Assembly (NCBI GenBank): GCA_027531445.1
Contig: JAPZRK010000039.1
Location: forward strand, 1 to 64,000
DNA length: 64,000 bases
Direction of reading: 5' to 3'
DNA from: Leptospira sp.
Lineage (GTDB): Bacteria; Spirochaetota; Leptospiria; Leptospirales; Leptospiraceae
In this document: piece after piece, positions 17,901 through 26,127 of the stretch
How the letters are laid out: the number at the start of each line of letters is the position of its first letter
Numbering within the stretch: position 1 is the stretch's first letter
Notes under the pieces: generated by a model
Seen by the model: the letters and a program-made list of their open reading frames with translations, nothing else
What the model was told of the DNA's origin: nothing
Databases searched by the model: none
Position numbers and translations under genes: made by a program

Positions 17901-18055
17901 TAAGCACAACCGCAGGGGCGGAAGTCCAAAGACCTCTCGCCACTGTTGTGATTGGCGGACTCATCACTGCTAGTGCTCTAACAATGTTTATCCTACCGAT
18001 TGTTTATTTGAAATTTTCTGCCAAAAAGGATTTCATACTTTCAAAGGAAGCATAG
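14945..18055 (+). CDS. Heavy-metal efflux RND pump (CzcA type, HME family)
   Basis: 1036 aa, the standard size of the inner-membrane RND pump. HME features: AVPDITNVQVQV near the N-terminus, the TM4 motif DFGLIVDGAVILIEN (about 398-412) with the Asp/Asp/Glu set seen in Co/Zn/Cd pumps, and IMAGIRSDVGVKIFGEDLD in the porter domain. CusA-type Cu/Ag pumps lack this DFG-VDGA form, so a divalent cation substrate is more likely. Twelve membrane helices, two large periplasmic loops. The last 52 nt overlap the 3' end of the convergent dienelactone-hydrolase gene, so no transcription terminator separates them. Confidence 0.92.
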   Translation: MEFLTYVVRWSLFNRPIIIIATFFLVLFGIYSASKIKIDAVPDITNVQVQVTTTSPSLSALEIEKYITYPIERSLSGIPKLVEVRSISRYGFSLVTAVFEDGASLLDSRQLVSEKLQEAQANIPAVFGVPQIAPITTGLGEVFQFTLESELHNEIELTTYLNWFINPLLKTVPGIVDVNTFGGKTKQFQVIIDKQAMVSLGLSFSQISNAIKENNAAIGSGYIEKNKEQLIIGSDGLLKESKDFLQIQVGKTKDGFPIFLKSVARIEEGYRLRKGVATANGKGEVVGAVTLMLIGENSLQVTTAVKEKIKYLETTLPPGMKIIPFYDRSIMVNQTIKTVIWNLSEGAILVIIILFIMIGDLRSGLVISSMIPLALLFAISLMFLRDLPANLMSMGAIDFGLIVDGAVILIENSHRRLREKRISLERDMTKDEIRETILSATIEVRKATIFGEIIIGIVYIPILVLGGTEGKMFIPMAVTVLFALMGAFILTLTIIPVLASYLLKPNDKEEGETFIFHKILEWYKSKFKFIVNRSKQAIVATLSLFAFSLVLFYFIGGEFLPTLDEGNLLLEIMRLPSSSLKESMDTSTKIEHALRAEFPEVLGVVSRTGSPELAIDPMGIDKSDIYLQLQDRSRWRMDKEELENQIASLLEKKVPEVSIGISQPIEMRNNEIMAGIRSDVGVKIFGEDLDTLKNLAERIAKTIHDEQGVVDLRIEHLSGLSYLRITPNRERLGRYGVSVDTINQIVESISSGNFVGILYEGMKRFDIVIKSDTDNDVESIRNLPIQVADQVYVPLHELTEIKTEVGPVQINHQNQMRLALVQFNIRGSDMLTTVNRVRKKIDSEIIFPTGYRYSLGGEYQKYESASNTLVTIVPITLLTILIILYLAFGEWSPAIIIFLNVPLAISGGIFALSLRGMPFSISAGVGFIALFGVAVLNGLVLVSFIRELEAKGYDTLKAVTEATTMRLRPVLTTALLASIGFIPMAISTTAGAEVQRPLATVVIGGLITASALTMFILPIVYLKFSAKKDFILSKEA

Positions 18056-18810
18056 TCAGCCTTTTTGTTATACGATAACCCTTTGATGCCATAGCTGTCT
18101 GCAGAGGGTTTTGAAAAACCATGTTGTGCACCTGGGTAGGCTACAAATGTAAATGGAGCTTTTGCTTCTTCCAATGTTTTAACAAAGGTGGAAACAACTT
18201 CCTTCGACATAAAAGGATCATCTGCACCGTGATGGATGAGCATTTTCGTTTTTACTTTTTTTGCACCTGTTGCTAAATTATTGCTACCTAACATTCCATG
18301 AAAGGAGACAATCCCACCTTTTAAAACTTGACCATCCAAGGCCAGTTCAATGACAGCTTTTCCACCAAAACAATAACCTATAGCCGCGATGTTCGACGGG
18401 TCTACATCCGGATTCGATTTAAGTATTTTGAGTGCTTCATTGATTTTTTTGAGTAAAATCTTTGAATCTCCATTTGCATTTGATAACTTCCCTGCTTCTT
18501 CGTGATTGTTTGCAACAATTCCTTTGCCGTATAAATCCAATGCAAATGCTACATATCCCAGATCGGCAAGTTGTTTTGCTCGTTGTTTTGGATAATCATT
18601 TAATCCCCACCATTCATGTATGACAAGAACTCCAGGTCTTTTCCCTGTCAGAGACTTATCTACTGCCATATAACCTTCGTAAGTTTTACCATCAAGTTTG
18701 TACTCTACTGCATTTCCGACTACTGTCGATTTGATCGGCAATTCTACACTAGGAGTGCTGGTGCAACTAAAGATTGCAAAAGCTGAAACTAAGATTAAAA
18801 AATTTTTCAT
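18004..18810 (-). CDS. Dienelactone hydrolase family lipoprotein
   Basis: 268 aa. Signal with lipobox at Cys16 (AIFSC), so the enzyme is predicted to be a periplasmic or outer-membrane lipoprotein, unusual for the cytosolic DLH prototypes. Alpha/beta hydrolase pattern: VLVIHEWWGLNDYPKQRAKQLADLGYVAFALDLYG, nucleophile GYCFGG (Cys, as in DLH), acid in HHGADDPF, His in GAQHGF. The substrate is probably an ester, lactone or thioester. It overlaps the RND pump gene tail to tail by 52 nt. Confidence 0.85.
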   Translation of the reverse strand: MKNFLILVSAFAIFSCTSTPSVELPIKSTVVGNAVEYKLDGKTYEGYMAVDKSLTGKRPGVLVIHEWWGLNDYPKQRAKQLADLGYVAFALDLYGKGIVANNHEEAGKLSNANGDSKILLKKINEALKILKSNPDVDPSNIAAIGYCFGGKAVIELALDGQVLKGGIVSFHGMLGSNNLATGAKKVKTKMLIHHGADDPFMSKEVVSTFVKTLEEAKAPFTFVAYPGAQHGFSKPSADSYGIKGLSYNKKADYASFESMKSFLAENFK

Positions 18811-18952
18811 AATTTTCCTTTTTGTCTGATTGGGGAAAAACTAGCAATCAAAGGAATCGTGGAATCACCGCTTTAAAGTTTTTTCCTAGGTCTCCCTTTT
18901 TTTAATAGCCCCGCCCAAACTTAATTTCCATTCTTTGTTTTCCAGAGGCTTT

Positions 18953-20674
18953 ATGATACAAAATAATTATTTCCAGTCCAACTCAGATCTTAAAGAACAT
19001 TTCCAATCTTTGATCAATTGGGAAGAGATCATTTCACTTTACGAACATGATTTCGCAGATGCCAAAGAGTACGAAACTACGAAAAATCAAAAATTAGAGA
19101 TGGCACCGTCTAGCACAGAAGAGGCCCTATTATACTATGAAGAAATTCTCAATTCCTGCGGAGAAGTATCTGGAATGTTTGTTTCTCAAGTTGCAAAAGA
19201 CGTCGAATGGGAAGGATTAGATTTCAAAAACGGAATCGTAACTCACCCACAGGCGATGGTTGATGTCATTCATAAATACCAAGAGGCAGGACTTGGACCT
19301 GTAGCATTCAAAAGAAAATTCGGTGGTCTTGGTGTTCCCAATGTCATAAAAGCAATGATCGCTGAAATTATGTACAGGTCGGATAGTTCGATCACTATAG
19401 CAGTCGGGAGCATGGGACTAGCAAGTATCTTAGAACGTTGCGCCACAGAAGAAATGCAAATGGAATGGATACCGAAAATAATTTCCAATCATTACAGTGT
19501 AACCATGGGACTTTCCGAGCCAGATTTTGGCTCCGACTTGCCTAATGTAACAACTAAGGCTGAAAAAAAAGGCGATGAGTGGTTTCTAACAGGCACGAAA
19601 CGCTACCAAACTATGGCATGTGGCCTAAATGGTGAACCGGGTCTTACGCTAACGCTTGCAAGAACAGGCAGTCCTGAAAGTGGGGCGCGAGGACTCTCGT
19701 TTTTTATTGTTGAAAACAAAGATTATTCCATCCAAGGTATCGAAAAAAAGTTAGGTATCAAAGCATCGGCAACCTGCGAAGTAGTGTATGACAATAGCAA
19801 AGGTTATTTGGTAGGAAAAGAAGGATTTGGTCTTGTCAAATACGTAATGGGAATGTTAAATGGAGCCCGTTTAAGTGTCGCCTCGCAAGGAACGGGTATT
19901 GCTACAGCCGCGTTCGAAGAAGCTAAAAAATATGCAAACGAACGCATTCAATTCGGAAAGCCAATCGCGACGATACCTGCAGTTCGACGGATGTTGGATC
20001 GTATGGAAAGAGAAATATCCGGTATGCGTTGCCTTATGGTCGAGGCGGCATATTCAGTCGACAAATACTATTGGACAGAAGATATCAAAATCGATCCAAA
20101 CAGTGAAGCCGCTAAAAACGCAAAATTTTGGGAAAAAGTGGCAAACACTCTCACCCCTATTTCTAAGTACTTTAATTCTGAAACTTGTAATTCTCTCGTA
20201 TACGATGCATTACAAGTGTTTGGTGGCGCAGGGTTTACAGAAGACTACGATATTTCCAGGTTGTATCGTGATGCTCGTATAACAAATATCTATGATGGAA
20301 CCACACAAATTCAAGTAAACGCGGCGATCGGCGGAATCGTATCCGGGATGTCACAATCTGGAGTTTTCAGAGCCTATTTGGATCATTTGGTCAAAGAAAT
20401 ACCCGAGTCACCTAACCTCTCAACTTTGAGAGAAACCTTCGAAAAGATTGTGGAAAATTGGAAACAGATACCCGACCAAGAAACAAAAGATATGCTCGCG
20501 TTTGAAGTTGTCCAGTCTGCCGCCCGAATGATCGTGGGATCGCTCCTCGAAAGAGCAGCATTTCGTTCATCTAGTGAATTGAAAGACAAACGCATTCAAT
20601 ATTACAAAGAATACCATGTTGATTCTAATGCGATTTTAACTGGGAATTTGATTCGGGTTCAATCAGCCTTTTAG
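18953..20674 (+). CDS. Acyl-CoA dehydrogenase family protein with Asp at the usual catalytic Glu position
   Basis: 573 aa from ATG 18953, which has AGAGG 6 nt upstream; an earlier in-frame TTG (18935) has no such site. FAD-dependent: N-terminal helical domain, FAD-binding beta domain (MGLSEPDFGSDLPNVTTKA; FLTGTKRYQT), C-terminal helices (RIQFGKPIATIPAVRRMLDRME; DALQVFGGAGFTEDYDISRLYRDARI) and a C-terminal extension of about 110 residues as in the longer FadE5-like members. At the motif IYEGT, where Glu is the catalytic base in medium- and short-chain enzymes, it reads IYDGT. The reaction should be alpha,beta-dehydrogenation of an acyl-CoA. An SDR follows 46 nt downstream. Confidence 0.88.
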   Translation: MIQNNYFQSNSDLKEHFQSLINWEEIISLYEHDFADAKEYETTKNQKLEMAPSSTEEALLYYEEILNSCGEVSGMFVSQVAKDVEWEGLDFKNGIVTHPQAMVDVIHKYQEAGLGPVAFKRKFGGLGVPNVIKAMIAEIMYRSDSSITIAVGSMGLASILERCATEEMQMEWIPKIISNHYSVTMGLSEPDFGSDLPNVTTKAEKKGDEWFLTGTKRYQTMACGLNGEPGLTLTLARTGSPESGARGLSFFIVENKDYSIQGIEKKLGIKASATCEVVYDNSKGYLVGKEGFGLVKYVMGMLNGARLSVASQGTGIATAAFEEAKKYANERIQFGKPIATIPAVRRMLDRMEREISGMRCLMVEAAYSVDKYYWTEDIKIDPNSEAAKNAKFWEKVANTLTPISKYFNSETCNSLVYDALQVFGGAGFTEDYDISRLYRDARITNIYDGTTQIQVNAAIGGIVSGMSQSGVFRAYLDHLVKEIPESPNLSTLRETFEKIVENWKQIPDQETKDMLAFEVVQSAARMIVGSLLERAAFRSSSELKDKRIQYYKEYHVDSNAILTGNLIRVQSAF

Positions 20675-20720
20675 AATTTTCAATTCTCAAATTCTATCTG
20701 TCTAACAAAGGGGAATATTT

Positions 20721-21641
20721 ATGTCATTGATTGAATTTTTTAAACCAAAGGGAGACTCTGGTTTCGGCTACGGTTCTACTGCAGAGCAAGTCACAGAAGG
20801 CTATGACCTATCTGGCAAAACATATCTTGTCACTGGATGCAATTCTGGCTTGGGCAAAGAAACGATGAGAGTTCTTGCTCTTCGGGGTGCAAGAGTGATG
20901 GGGACAGCTAGAACGATTGAAAAAGCAAATGAGGCCTGCCTGGAAGTTGGCGCAGGCAAGGGACAAGGCTTTGCATGCGAATTATCTGACCCAAAAAGCG
21001 TAAAAGAATGTGTAAAGGCGATCAAAAAAACTGGCATCAAATTGGACGCGATTATTTGTAATGCTGGAATTATGGCACTTCCAAAATTAGAAAAAGCCTT
21101 TGGATACGAGTTACAATTTTTTACAAATCATATTGGACATTTTATTTTAGTCACTGAGTTAATTGATCAACTAACCAAAGAAGGGCGAGTTGTGATGTTA
21201 AGCAGTTCTGCGCATAGTATGGCCCCAAAAGTAGGTATCGAATTTGATAACTTAGATGGCGCCAAAGGTTATACTGCTTGGAAGGCCTATGGTCAATCAA
21301 AGATAGCAAATCTATATTTTGCAAAGGAATTGGCGCGAAGATTTGCCGGAACAAAAAAGCTTGCCTTCTCTGTTCATCCAGGAGTGATCCAGACAAACTT
21401 GGGGAGACATTTACCTTCGATTGCAGGTGCTGTATTCGGCCTTGTTGGTCCTATCTTTCTCAAAAGTATTCCACAAGGTGCCGCAACTCAATGTTATGTG
21501 GCGATTAGCAAAACGATCACGCAGCATAACGGGGCTTACTTTGCAGATGTAAATGTAAAGCGGCCGATTCCCATTGCCGAAGATCCTACCGTTGCAAAAA
21601 AATTGTGGGAAGTTTCAGAAAATATTGTTTCAAAATTGTAA
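20721..21641 (+). CDS. Short-chain dehydrogenase (retinol dehydrogenase-like SDR)
   Basis: 306 aa. Rossmann glycine motif TGCNSGLGKE (about 39-48), NAGIMALP, catalytic SSSAHSM and YGQSK. An N-terminal extension of about 30 residues precedes the fold, as in RDH/WWOX-like SDRs. Ribosome site AAAGGGG upstream of ATG. It lies just after the acyl-CoA dehydrogenase and ends at a hairpin (21649-21676), so the two form a likely operon. Substrate unknown; a lipid aldehyde or alcohol fits the context. Confidence 0.87.
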   Translation: MSLIEFFKPKGDSGFGYGSTAEQVTEGYDLSGKTYLVTGCNSGLGKETMRVLALRGARVMGTARTIEKANEACLEVGAGKGQGFACELSDPKSVKECVKAIKKTGIKLDAIICNAGIMALPKLEKAFGYELQFFTNHIGHFILVTELIDQLTKEGRVVMLSSSAHSMAPKVGIEFDNLDGAKGYTAWKAYGQSKIANLYFAKELARRFAGTKKLAFSVHPGVIQTNLGRHLPSIAGAVFGLVGPIFLKSIPQGAATQCYVAISKTITQHNGAYFADVNVKRPIPIAEDPTVAKKLWEVSENIVSKL

Positions 21642-21648
21642 ATCAGAA

Positions 21649-21676
21649 AGCACTAGATTTCAGAAAGTCTAGTGCT
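21649..21676. terminator. Hairpin between convergent genes, likely bidirectional terminator
   Basis: Perfect 9-bp stem AGCACTAGA / TCTAGTGCT with a 10-nt loop, between the stops of two convergent genes. T-rich tracts flank it only loosely, so termination strength is uncertain. Confidence 0.6.
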
Positions 21677-21697
21677 CACAACTCAACCTATCCTTTC

Positions 21698-22393
21698 TTA
21701 TGCGAATTTTAAATTTTCAATTCCAACATCTAGATTTTTTTGAATGATTGCTTGGATCTTTTGACTAAGCTCAGATGTATTTAGGCTAGCATATTCCTCA
21801 TAGGATATTGCCGGATCAATCTTAACTTTAATGGCTCTATCCTTGCGATTTTTAACTACTTCAAAATTATTATAAAATGTGATCGGAACGATTTTACATT
21901 TACTTTTCATGGCAATTTTGAAGCTACCACCTTTGAATTCAGAAAGGTAACCATCCTTCGACCTTGTCCCTTCTGGAAATACAAATGCATTGTATCCCGC
22001 TTTCACATTTTTAGTTAGTTGAGTCAACACTTCTACCTGGCTTCGAACATCATCTCTATCAATAAGTACTCCGCCTAATTTTTCTACATACAAACCCACA
22101 TAGAAAAAATTCTTAAGCTGTTTTTTTGCAATGAAACCTAATTGACGTTTGATAATCGCGAAGGAAGCAAAAATATCAAAAAAAGATTGGTGGTTTGAAA
22201 CATATAATACACCATTTTCTTTGGGAAGATTTTCTAAACCTATGATTTTCAATTCGTATCCTGCGGCCCAAATCGCTTTCTGACCTATGATCGTTCCATA
22301 CGGAGAATTCGAAAAAAAATCATCGCCTAATTTAGATTTTAGTCTTAACAGATAATAAAAAGTGACAGTATAGGTCCAAATCAATCTTAGCAT
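21698..22393 (-). CDS. 1-acyl-sn-glycerol-3-phosphate acyltransferase (PlsC family)
   Basis: 231 aa. HX4D active-site motif NHQSFFD (about 68-74), substrate-binding FPEGTRSKDG (about 140-149), and KIVPITFYN as motif IV, all in the order of the PlsC family. One N-terminal membrane helix (TYTVTFYYLLRL) points to the inner-membrane face. It would acylate lysophosphatidate to phosphatidate. It is 3 nt behind the DUF1801 gene, so co-transcribed. A second PlsC-like role (e.g. other lysophospholipids) cannot be ruled out. Confidence 0.9.
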   Translation of the reverse strand: MLRLIWTYTVTFYYLLRLKSKLGDDFFSNSPYGTIIGQKAIWAAGYELKIIGLENLPKENGVLYVSNHQSFFDIFASFAIIKRQLGFIAKKQLKNFFYVGLYVEKLGGVLIDRDDVRSQVEVLTQLTKNVKAGYNAFVFPEGTRSKDGYLSEFKGGSFKIAMKSKCKIVPITFYNNFEVVKNRKDRAIKVKIDPAISYEEYASLNTSELSQKIQAIIQKNLDVGIENLKFA

Positions 22394-22396
22394 AGC

Positions 22397-22852
22397 TTAC
22401 TTTTTCAATTGTCCTTCATATAAGGATATCCAATCTTTCACTGTCATCTTTTTTACAAGTTCGCCGATCAACTTTAATGGAATCTGGTCTATTTTTTTAA
22501 ATCGAATACAGCTCTTTCCCATATCCAATTTTGTTGAAGAATGCTTTGGAAATTCTTTGGTAAACCATTCCAATAACTTCGAATCTGAATAAATGCCCAT
22601 ATGATAGATGGCAATAAAATTCTTTTGTGAGGCAATGGCGAGAAACGGTAGGGGATCTTTCGGATTCACATGATATCCAGATGGATAAAGTTTGTGAGGC
22701 ACAACATATCCCAACATACCATAGCTCATTACTTCGGCAAAGCCTTTAGGCAAATTCGATTGTACCATTTTTCGCAATTGGGTCATCACTACTTTTCGAT
22801 CTTCTGGTAAGGAATTTATATATTCGGTTGGGTCGGTAGCTTTAGATTGCAT
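22397..22852 (-). CDS. DUF1801 domain protein
   Basis: 151 aa. The opening TDPTEYINSLPEDRKVVMTQLRKMVQSNLPKGFAEVMSYGMLGYVVP is the characteristic start of DUF1801 (YdhG-like) proteins, followed by PLPFLAIASQKNFIAIYHMGIY and MGKSCIRFKKIDQIPLKLIGELV. Fold related to the YdeI/DUF1801 group; no enzymatic function known to me. First gene of a two-gene unit with plsC. Confidence 0.85.
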   Translation of the reverse strand: MQSKATDPTEYINSLPEDRKVVMTQLRKMVQSNLPKGFAEVMSYGMLGYVVPHKLYPSGYHVNPKDPLPFLAIASQKNFIAIYHMGIYSDSKLLEWFTKEFPKHSSTKLDMGKSCIRFKKIDQIPLKLIGELVKKMTVKDWISLYEGQLKK

Positions 22853-22888
22853 AATTGTTCGATTAACTACTATAAGTTTTGATTCGAA

Positions 22889-23419
22889 TTAAATTTTTAC
22901 AAAGGTGATCGAAAAATCAGACGTACCACTTGAGGGAGTTCTACCGAGGCATGAATAATTCGAAGGGCTAACTAACCCGTCATTTCCTATTGTATAGGTT
23001 TTACTGGCACTTAGCGTAAGTGTGGCACTCGAAGTGGATGTAGAACTCGTGGAAGTCGCAAGGCTAGTAGTTCCATCATATAGGATTACATTAAAATCAA
23101 AACTTCTTGTTGAACAGCCAGTGGCAACCAATCTCTGTATTCCAGCTTTCATTGTAATGTTAAACGTGCCACCTACTGGTACAGTAAAGGTAGCAGTTTC
23201 TTCGGTATTCCCACAAATTACAAATGAATTGCCTGAATAGATAAATGATTTATTCGTTGAAGAGATTCGATTGCAAGTATCACTAGCGGCAAGTAACAGC
23301 AATAGATCTGAATTTTTATCACCTGTTAACTTAACTCCGTCAATCAGATTATCCTCATTCTTTTGGCAGTGAATGAGGAGCCCAGAAAAAATCACAATCA
23401 TCGAGAAAGTTTTAATCAT
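22889..23419 (-). CDS. Hypothetical lipoprotein
   Basis: 176 aa. Signal with lipobox Cys18 (LLIHC). The mature part is Ser/Thr-rich and beta-prone; two Cys (SDTCNRIS, VICGNTE) and later ATGCSTRS and NYSCLGR could form disulfides. The middle (FTVPVGGTFNITMKAGIQRLVATGC...FNVILYDGTTSLATS...TYTIGNDG) resembles a jelly-roll or PPC-like secreted domain. Ser/Thr-Ser repeats sit at about 120-135. No family firmly recognised. Likely outer-membrane lipoprotein. Confidence 0.75.
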   Translation of the reverse strand: MIKTFSMIVIFSGLLIHCQKNEDNLIDGVKLTGDKNSDLLLLLAASDTCNRISSTNKSFIYSGNSFVICGNTEETATFTVPVGGTFNITMKAGIQRLVATGCSTRSFDFNVILYDGTTSLATSTSSTSTSSATLTLSASKTYTIGNDGLVSPSNYSCLGRTPSSGTSDFSITFVKI

Positions 23420-23488
23420 CTTACAAGGTGAAAGTTAATTTGTAAACTGGGCAAGTTTATTTTAAATATTTAGTTATACCAATAAGAA

Positions 23489-23914
23489 TTAATACCCAGA
23501 TAACTTTTCTGCTTCCTCGCACCCAGGAATCGTTACCTTTTCTTTTTCCCCTTTAAATGCATCACAACTTGTCGATTCGATTGCAATGATACATTTTTCA
23601 AAAGCATTCACTTGTTCCATCGTGAGTTCTTTCTTTTCTTCGATCCTCTTTTTATCAGCTTCCTTCATTTTGTTGTCAAAGAAAGTTACACACTTTTCCT
23701 CCGATTGCATAAATGGAGGTATCATATTCTTAAATTCAGGAGGGATTTTAGCAAATTCGTCTTTCGTACATCCGATTGTTTTTGCACACATTGCCTTTTG
23801 AAACTTTGGAACTAGATCGATCATTTTTGACTCAGGAGACTCTGCCGACTTACCACAAGCGACGAGGGAAAACACAACCAACATGGAAATAAAATAGTTT
23901 TGATAGTTTAACAT
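23489..23914 (-). CDS. Hypothetical lipoprotein, Cys-rich
   Basis: 141 aa. Lipobox LVAC with Cys20. The mature region is charged, helical and holds six Cys (CAKTIGC, EEKC, EKC, TSC, PGC), suggesting three disulfides in the periplasm. The pattern MIDLVPKFQKAMCAKTIGCTKDEFAKIPPEFKNMIP resembles a group of small leptospiral lipoproteins with paired Cys, but I cannot name it. Single gene with its own upstream region. Confidence 0.75.
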   Translation of the reverse strand: MLNYQNYFISMLVVFSLVACGKSAESPESKMIDLVPKFQKAMCAKTIGCTKDEFAKIPPEFKNMIPPFMQSEEKCVTFFDNKMKEADKKRIEEKKELTMEQVNAFEKCIIAIESTSCDAFKGEKEKVTIPGCEEAEKLSGY

Positions 23915-23961
23915 GATATAACCTTTCTATAAAATATACAAATAATCATCTCAGATCAAAA

Positions 23962-24870
23962 TTAGGCGACTTCTTTTCCTCGACCTACTTCCAATATTCG
24001 GAACCAGTCTTCTTTACTGATTCTTACATCTAAAGCACCTACAGCCGAACGTATATGTTCTATATTGTTTGAACCTAAAATCGGGATCAGTCGAGCAGGA
24101 TGAACTAAAAACCAAGAGTAAAGTATGTGATCCGAACTGCAGTTATATTTTTTTCCTAGATCTAACAGTGTATCCAACATTAGTTTTTCTTGTTTGGTTT
24201 TCGGAGAAAAAATCCGTCCACCGGCTGTTGGAGACCATACCATGGGGCAGAAATCATTGTCTATCGCTTGATCAAAGGTCCCATCAAATAATGGATCTGT
24301 ATGAAATGGGCTGAGCTCCACTTGATTTGTTACAAGTGGGAGGTGGAGTTTGTTTTGCAATACATTGAATTGTGATGGAGAAAAATTGGAAACTCCAAAC
24401 GATTTGACCTTCCCTTCAATATTTAATTGTAAAAAGGCATCCGATACTTCAGTGGGATTTAATAACGGATCGGGACGATGTAATAGTAACAAATCTAAAC
24501 TTTCAACACCTAATTTACGTAAGGACCGTTCAACAGATTTCTTCATGTGCGCAGGAGATGTATCATAGTATTTGGTTTTGAACTTATCACCTGGAATTTG
24601 TATTCCACATTTGCTAATGATTTTGATTAATCCTTTTAGGTGAGGTGAAAGAGCCAATGCACGCCCGAAAAGCTCTTCATTTTCAAAACCTCCATATATG
24701 TCCGCATGATCGAAGGTATTGATGCCTAATTCTAGACAGGCTTCAATCTTTTCTAAAACTCGCTTTGGAGTCGCACCTAGTGGATCCTCGTGTAATCTCC
24801 AAATACCTTGAACGAAGCGAGAGAGATGGATTTCTGAATTAGATCGAATTTTAATTTGTGGTACGTTCAT
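23962..24870 (-). CDS. Aldo/keto reductase, YdhF type
   Basis: 302 aa TIM-barrel oxidoreductase using NAD(P)H. Catalytic tetrad visible: Asp and Tyr in FDHADIYGGFENEELFG, Lys in IKIISKCGIQ, His in LLLLHRPDPLL. The sequence run (SRFVQGIWRLHED, GVSNFSPSQFNVLQ, TNQVELSPFH, IPILGSNNIEHIRSA) closely follows E. coli YdhF as I remember it. The start overlaps the stop of the upstream SsuD-like monooxygenase by 4 nt (ATGA), so the two products are made together; reduction of the aldehyde released by that monooxygenase would be a natural role (inference). Confidence 0.9.
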   Translation of the reverse strand: MNVPQIKIRSNSEIHLSRFVQGIWRLHEDPLGATPKRVLEKIEACLELGINTFDHADIYGGFENEELFGRALALSPHLKGLIKIISKCGIQIPGDKFKTKYYDTSPAHMKKSVERSLRKLGVESLDLLLLHRPDPLLNPTEVSDAFLQLNIEGKVKSFGVSNFSPSQFNVLQNKLHLPLVTNQVELSPFHTDPLFDGTFDQAIDNDFCPMVWSPTAGGRIFSPKTKQEKLMLDTLLDLGKKYNCSSDHILYSWFLVHPARLIPILGSNNIEHIRSAVGALDVRISKEDWFRILEVGRGKEVA

Positions 24871-26087
24871 TTTCTTTCTGCCGTTGTTAAAGGAGTGATA
24901 GGGGTTGTTTTGGGTCTTCTTCCCTGGACATCAGCAAATGATACGGTTTCTAATTGTGGAAGCACTTTCTTTGCAAAAATTTTGCTTTCTTCAATTAATG
25001 GATAACCAGAGAATATAAAAGCTCGGATGCCCATATTGATATATTTTTGAATTTTTTCGTAGACTTGTTCCGCAGAACCAACGATAGCCGATCCACAACC
25101 CGAACGTGCAAGTCCAATCCCTGACCAGATATGTGGTTCAATAAAAAGATCGGCATCAGAATTTTTGCGAAGTTCGTCTTGTCTAGCTACGCCTGCGGAT
25201 TTTGAATCGAGCGCCCTATCTTTTATTTCTTGCGCCTTATTAGAATCAAGTTTCGAGATTAATTCTTTTGCGGCATCTTTCGCTTCGACTTCACTCTCTC
25301 TAACTATCAAATGAATTCTTAAACCAAAATCGATTTTTCTATTATATTTTTTCGCTCGTTCGCTTAAGTCTCGCATAGTATTTGCTAATCGGTCTTCAGT
25401 TTCTGGCCACATTAAAAATACATCACAAAACTCTGCACAAAGTTCTCTCGCATCTTCTGAGATACCACCAAAGTATAACAAAGGTCCTCCATTTTGGTAA
25501 GCTTTGACAGGATCAGCATCAAGTTTGATTTGGTAGTGTTTACCTTGAAAATCAATCGAATCTCTTGTCCATCCTTGCTGTAGTATTTGAATCACTTCCT
25601 TAGAAATTTCATATCGAAGAGCAGAATCGCGCACGGTACCAGGTAAATCAGAAGATATGATATTCACATTTAATCTTCCATTTAACATGTGATCAATTGT
25701 AGAAAGAGTTCTAGCAAGCATCGGTGGATGAATTTCACCACAACGAATGGCAGTAAGTAATGTAATGTTTTTAGTGAATTGTGAAGCGGCGGCCGCAAAC
25801 GCGAGTGTATCCTGTCCAACCTGATAAGAAGAAGGCAACAAAATATTTTGAAATCCAAGTGAATCTGCTGTCCTTATGATCTCACTACAATGATCGAAAT
25901 TTGATCTCAAATGTCCATCAGGCACACCCAAATATTGATAATCACCATTGCAAAGGTCACAAAACCAGCCAACCTCTACCTTGGGATCTTCGGAACGAAT
26001 GACAAGAGGATTGGACATACCTTTCAACATGAAGAGAGAGTCCAGAATTCGCAAGAAAATTTCAGAAATTAACAATCGCTTGCTCAT
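24867..26087 (-). CDS. LLM-class flavin-dependent monooxygenase, SsuD-like
   Basis: 406 aa TIM-barrel enzyme of the luciferase-like family. The C-terminal run GLARSGCGSAIVGSAEQVYEKIQKYINMGIRAFIFSGYPLIEE, the motif HPPMLARTLSTIDHMLNGRLNVNIIS and GRPxx (LYFGGISEDARELCAEFCDVFLMW) are those of FMNH2-dependent alkanesulfonate monooxygenases. Such enzymes cleave C-S bonds with O2, giving an aldehyde and sulfite. The first about 23 residues (LLISEIFLRILDSLFMLKG) look unlike the family; ATG 26030 or 26018 (MSNPLVIRSEDPKVEVGW) may be the true start. No flavin reductase gene is adjacent. Overlaps the aldo/keto reductase by 4 nt and is divergent from an SGLT-like symporter. Confidence 0.87.
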   Translation of the reverse strand: MSKRLLISEIFLRILDSLFMLKGMSNPLVIRSEDPKVEVGWFCDLCNGDYQYLGVPDGHLRSNFDHCSEIIRTADSLGFQNILLPSSYQVGQDTLAFAAAASQFTKNITLLTAIRCGEIHPPMLARTLSTIDHMLNGRLNVNIISSDLPGTVRDSALRYEISKEVIQILQQGWTRDSIDFQGKHYQIKLDADPVKAYQNGGPLLYFGGISEDARELCAEFCDVFLMWPETEDRLANTMRDLSERAKKYNRKIDFGLRIHLIVRESEVEAKDAAKELISKLDSNKAQEIKDRALDSKSAGVARQDELRKNSDADLFIEPHIWSGIGLARSGCGSAIVGSAEQVYEKIQKYINMGIRAFIFSGYPLIEESKIFAKKVLPQLETVSFADVQGRRPKTTPITPLTTAERK

Positions 26088-26127
26088 TTTTTGGAATTAT
26101 TCTAATATGACGAAATAATTCTCTGTT

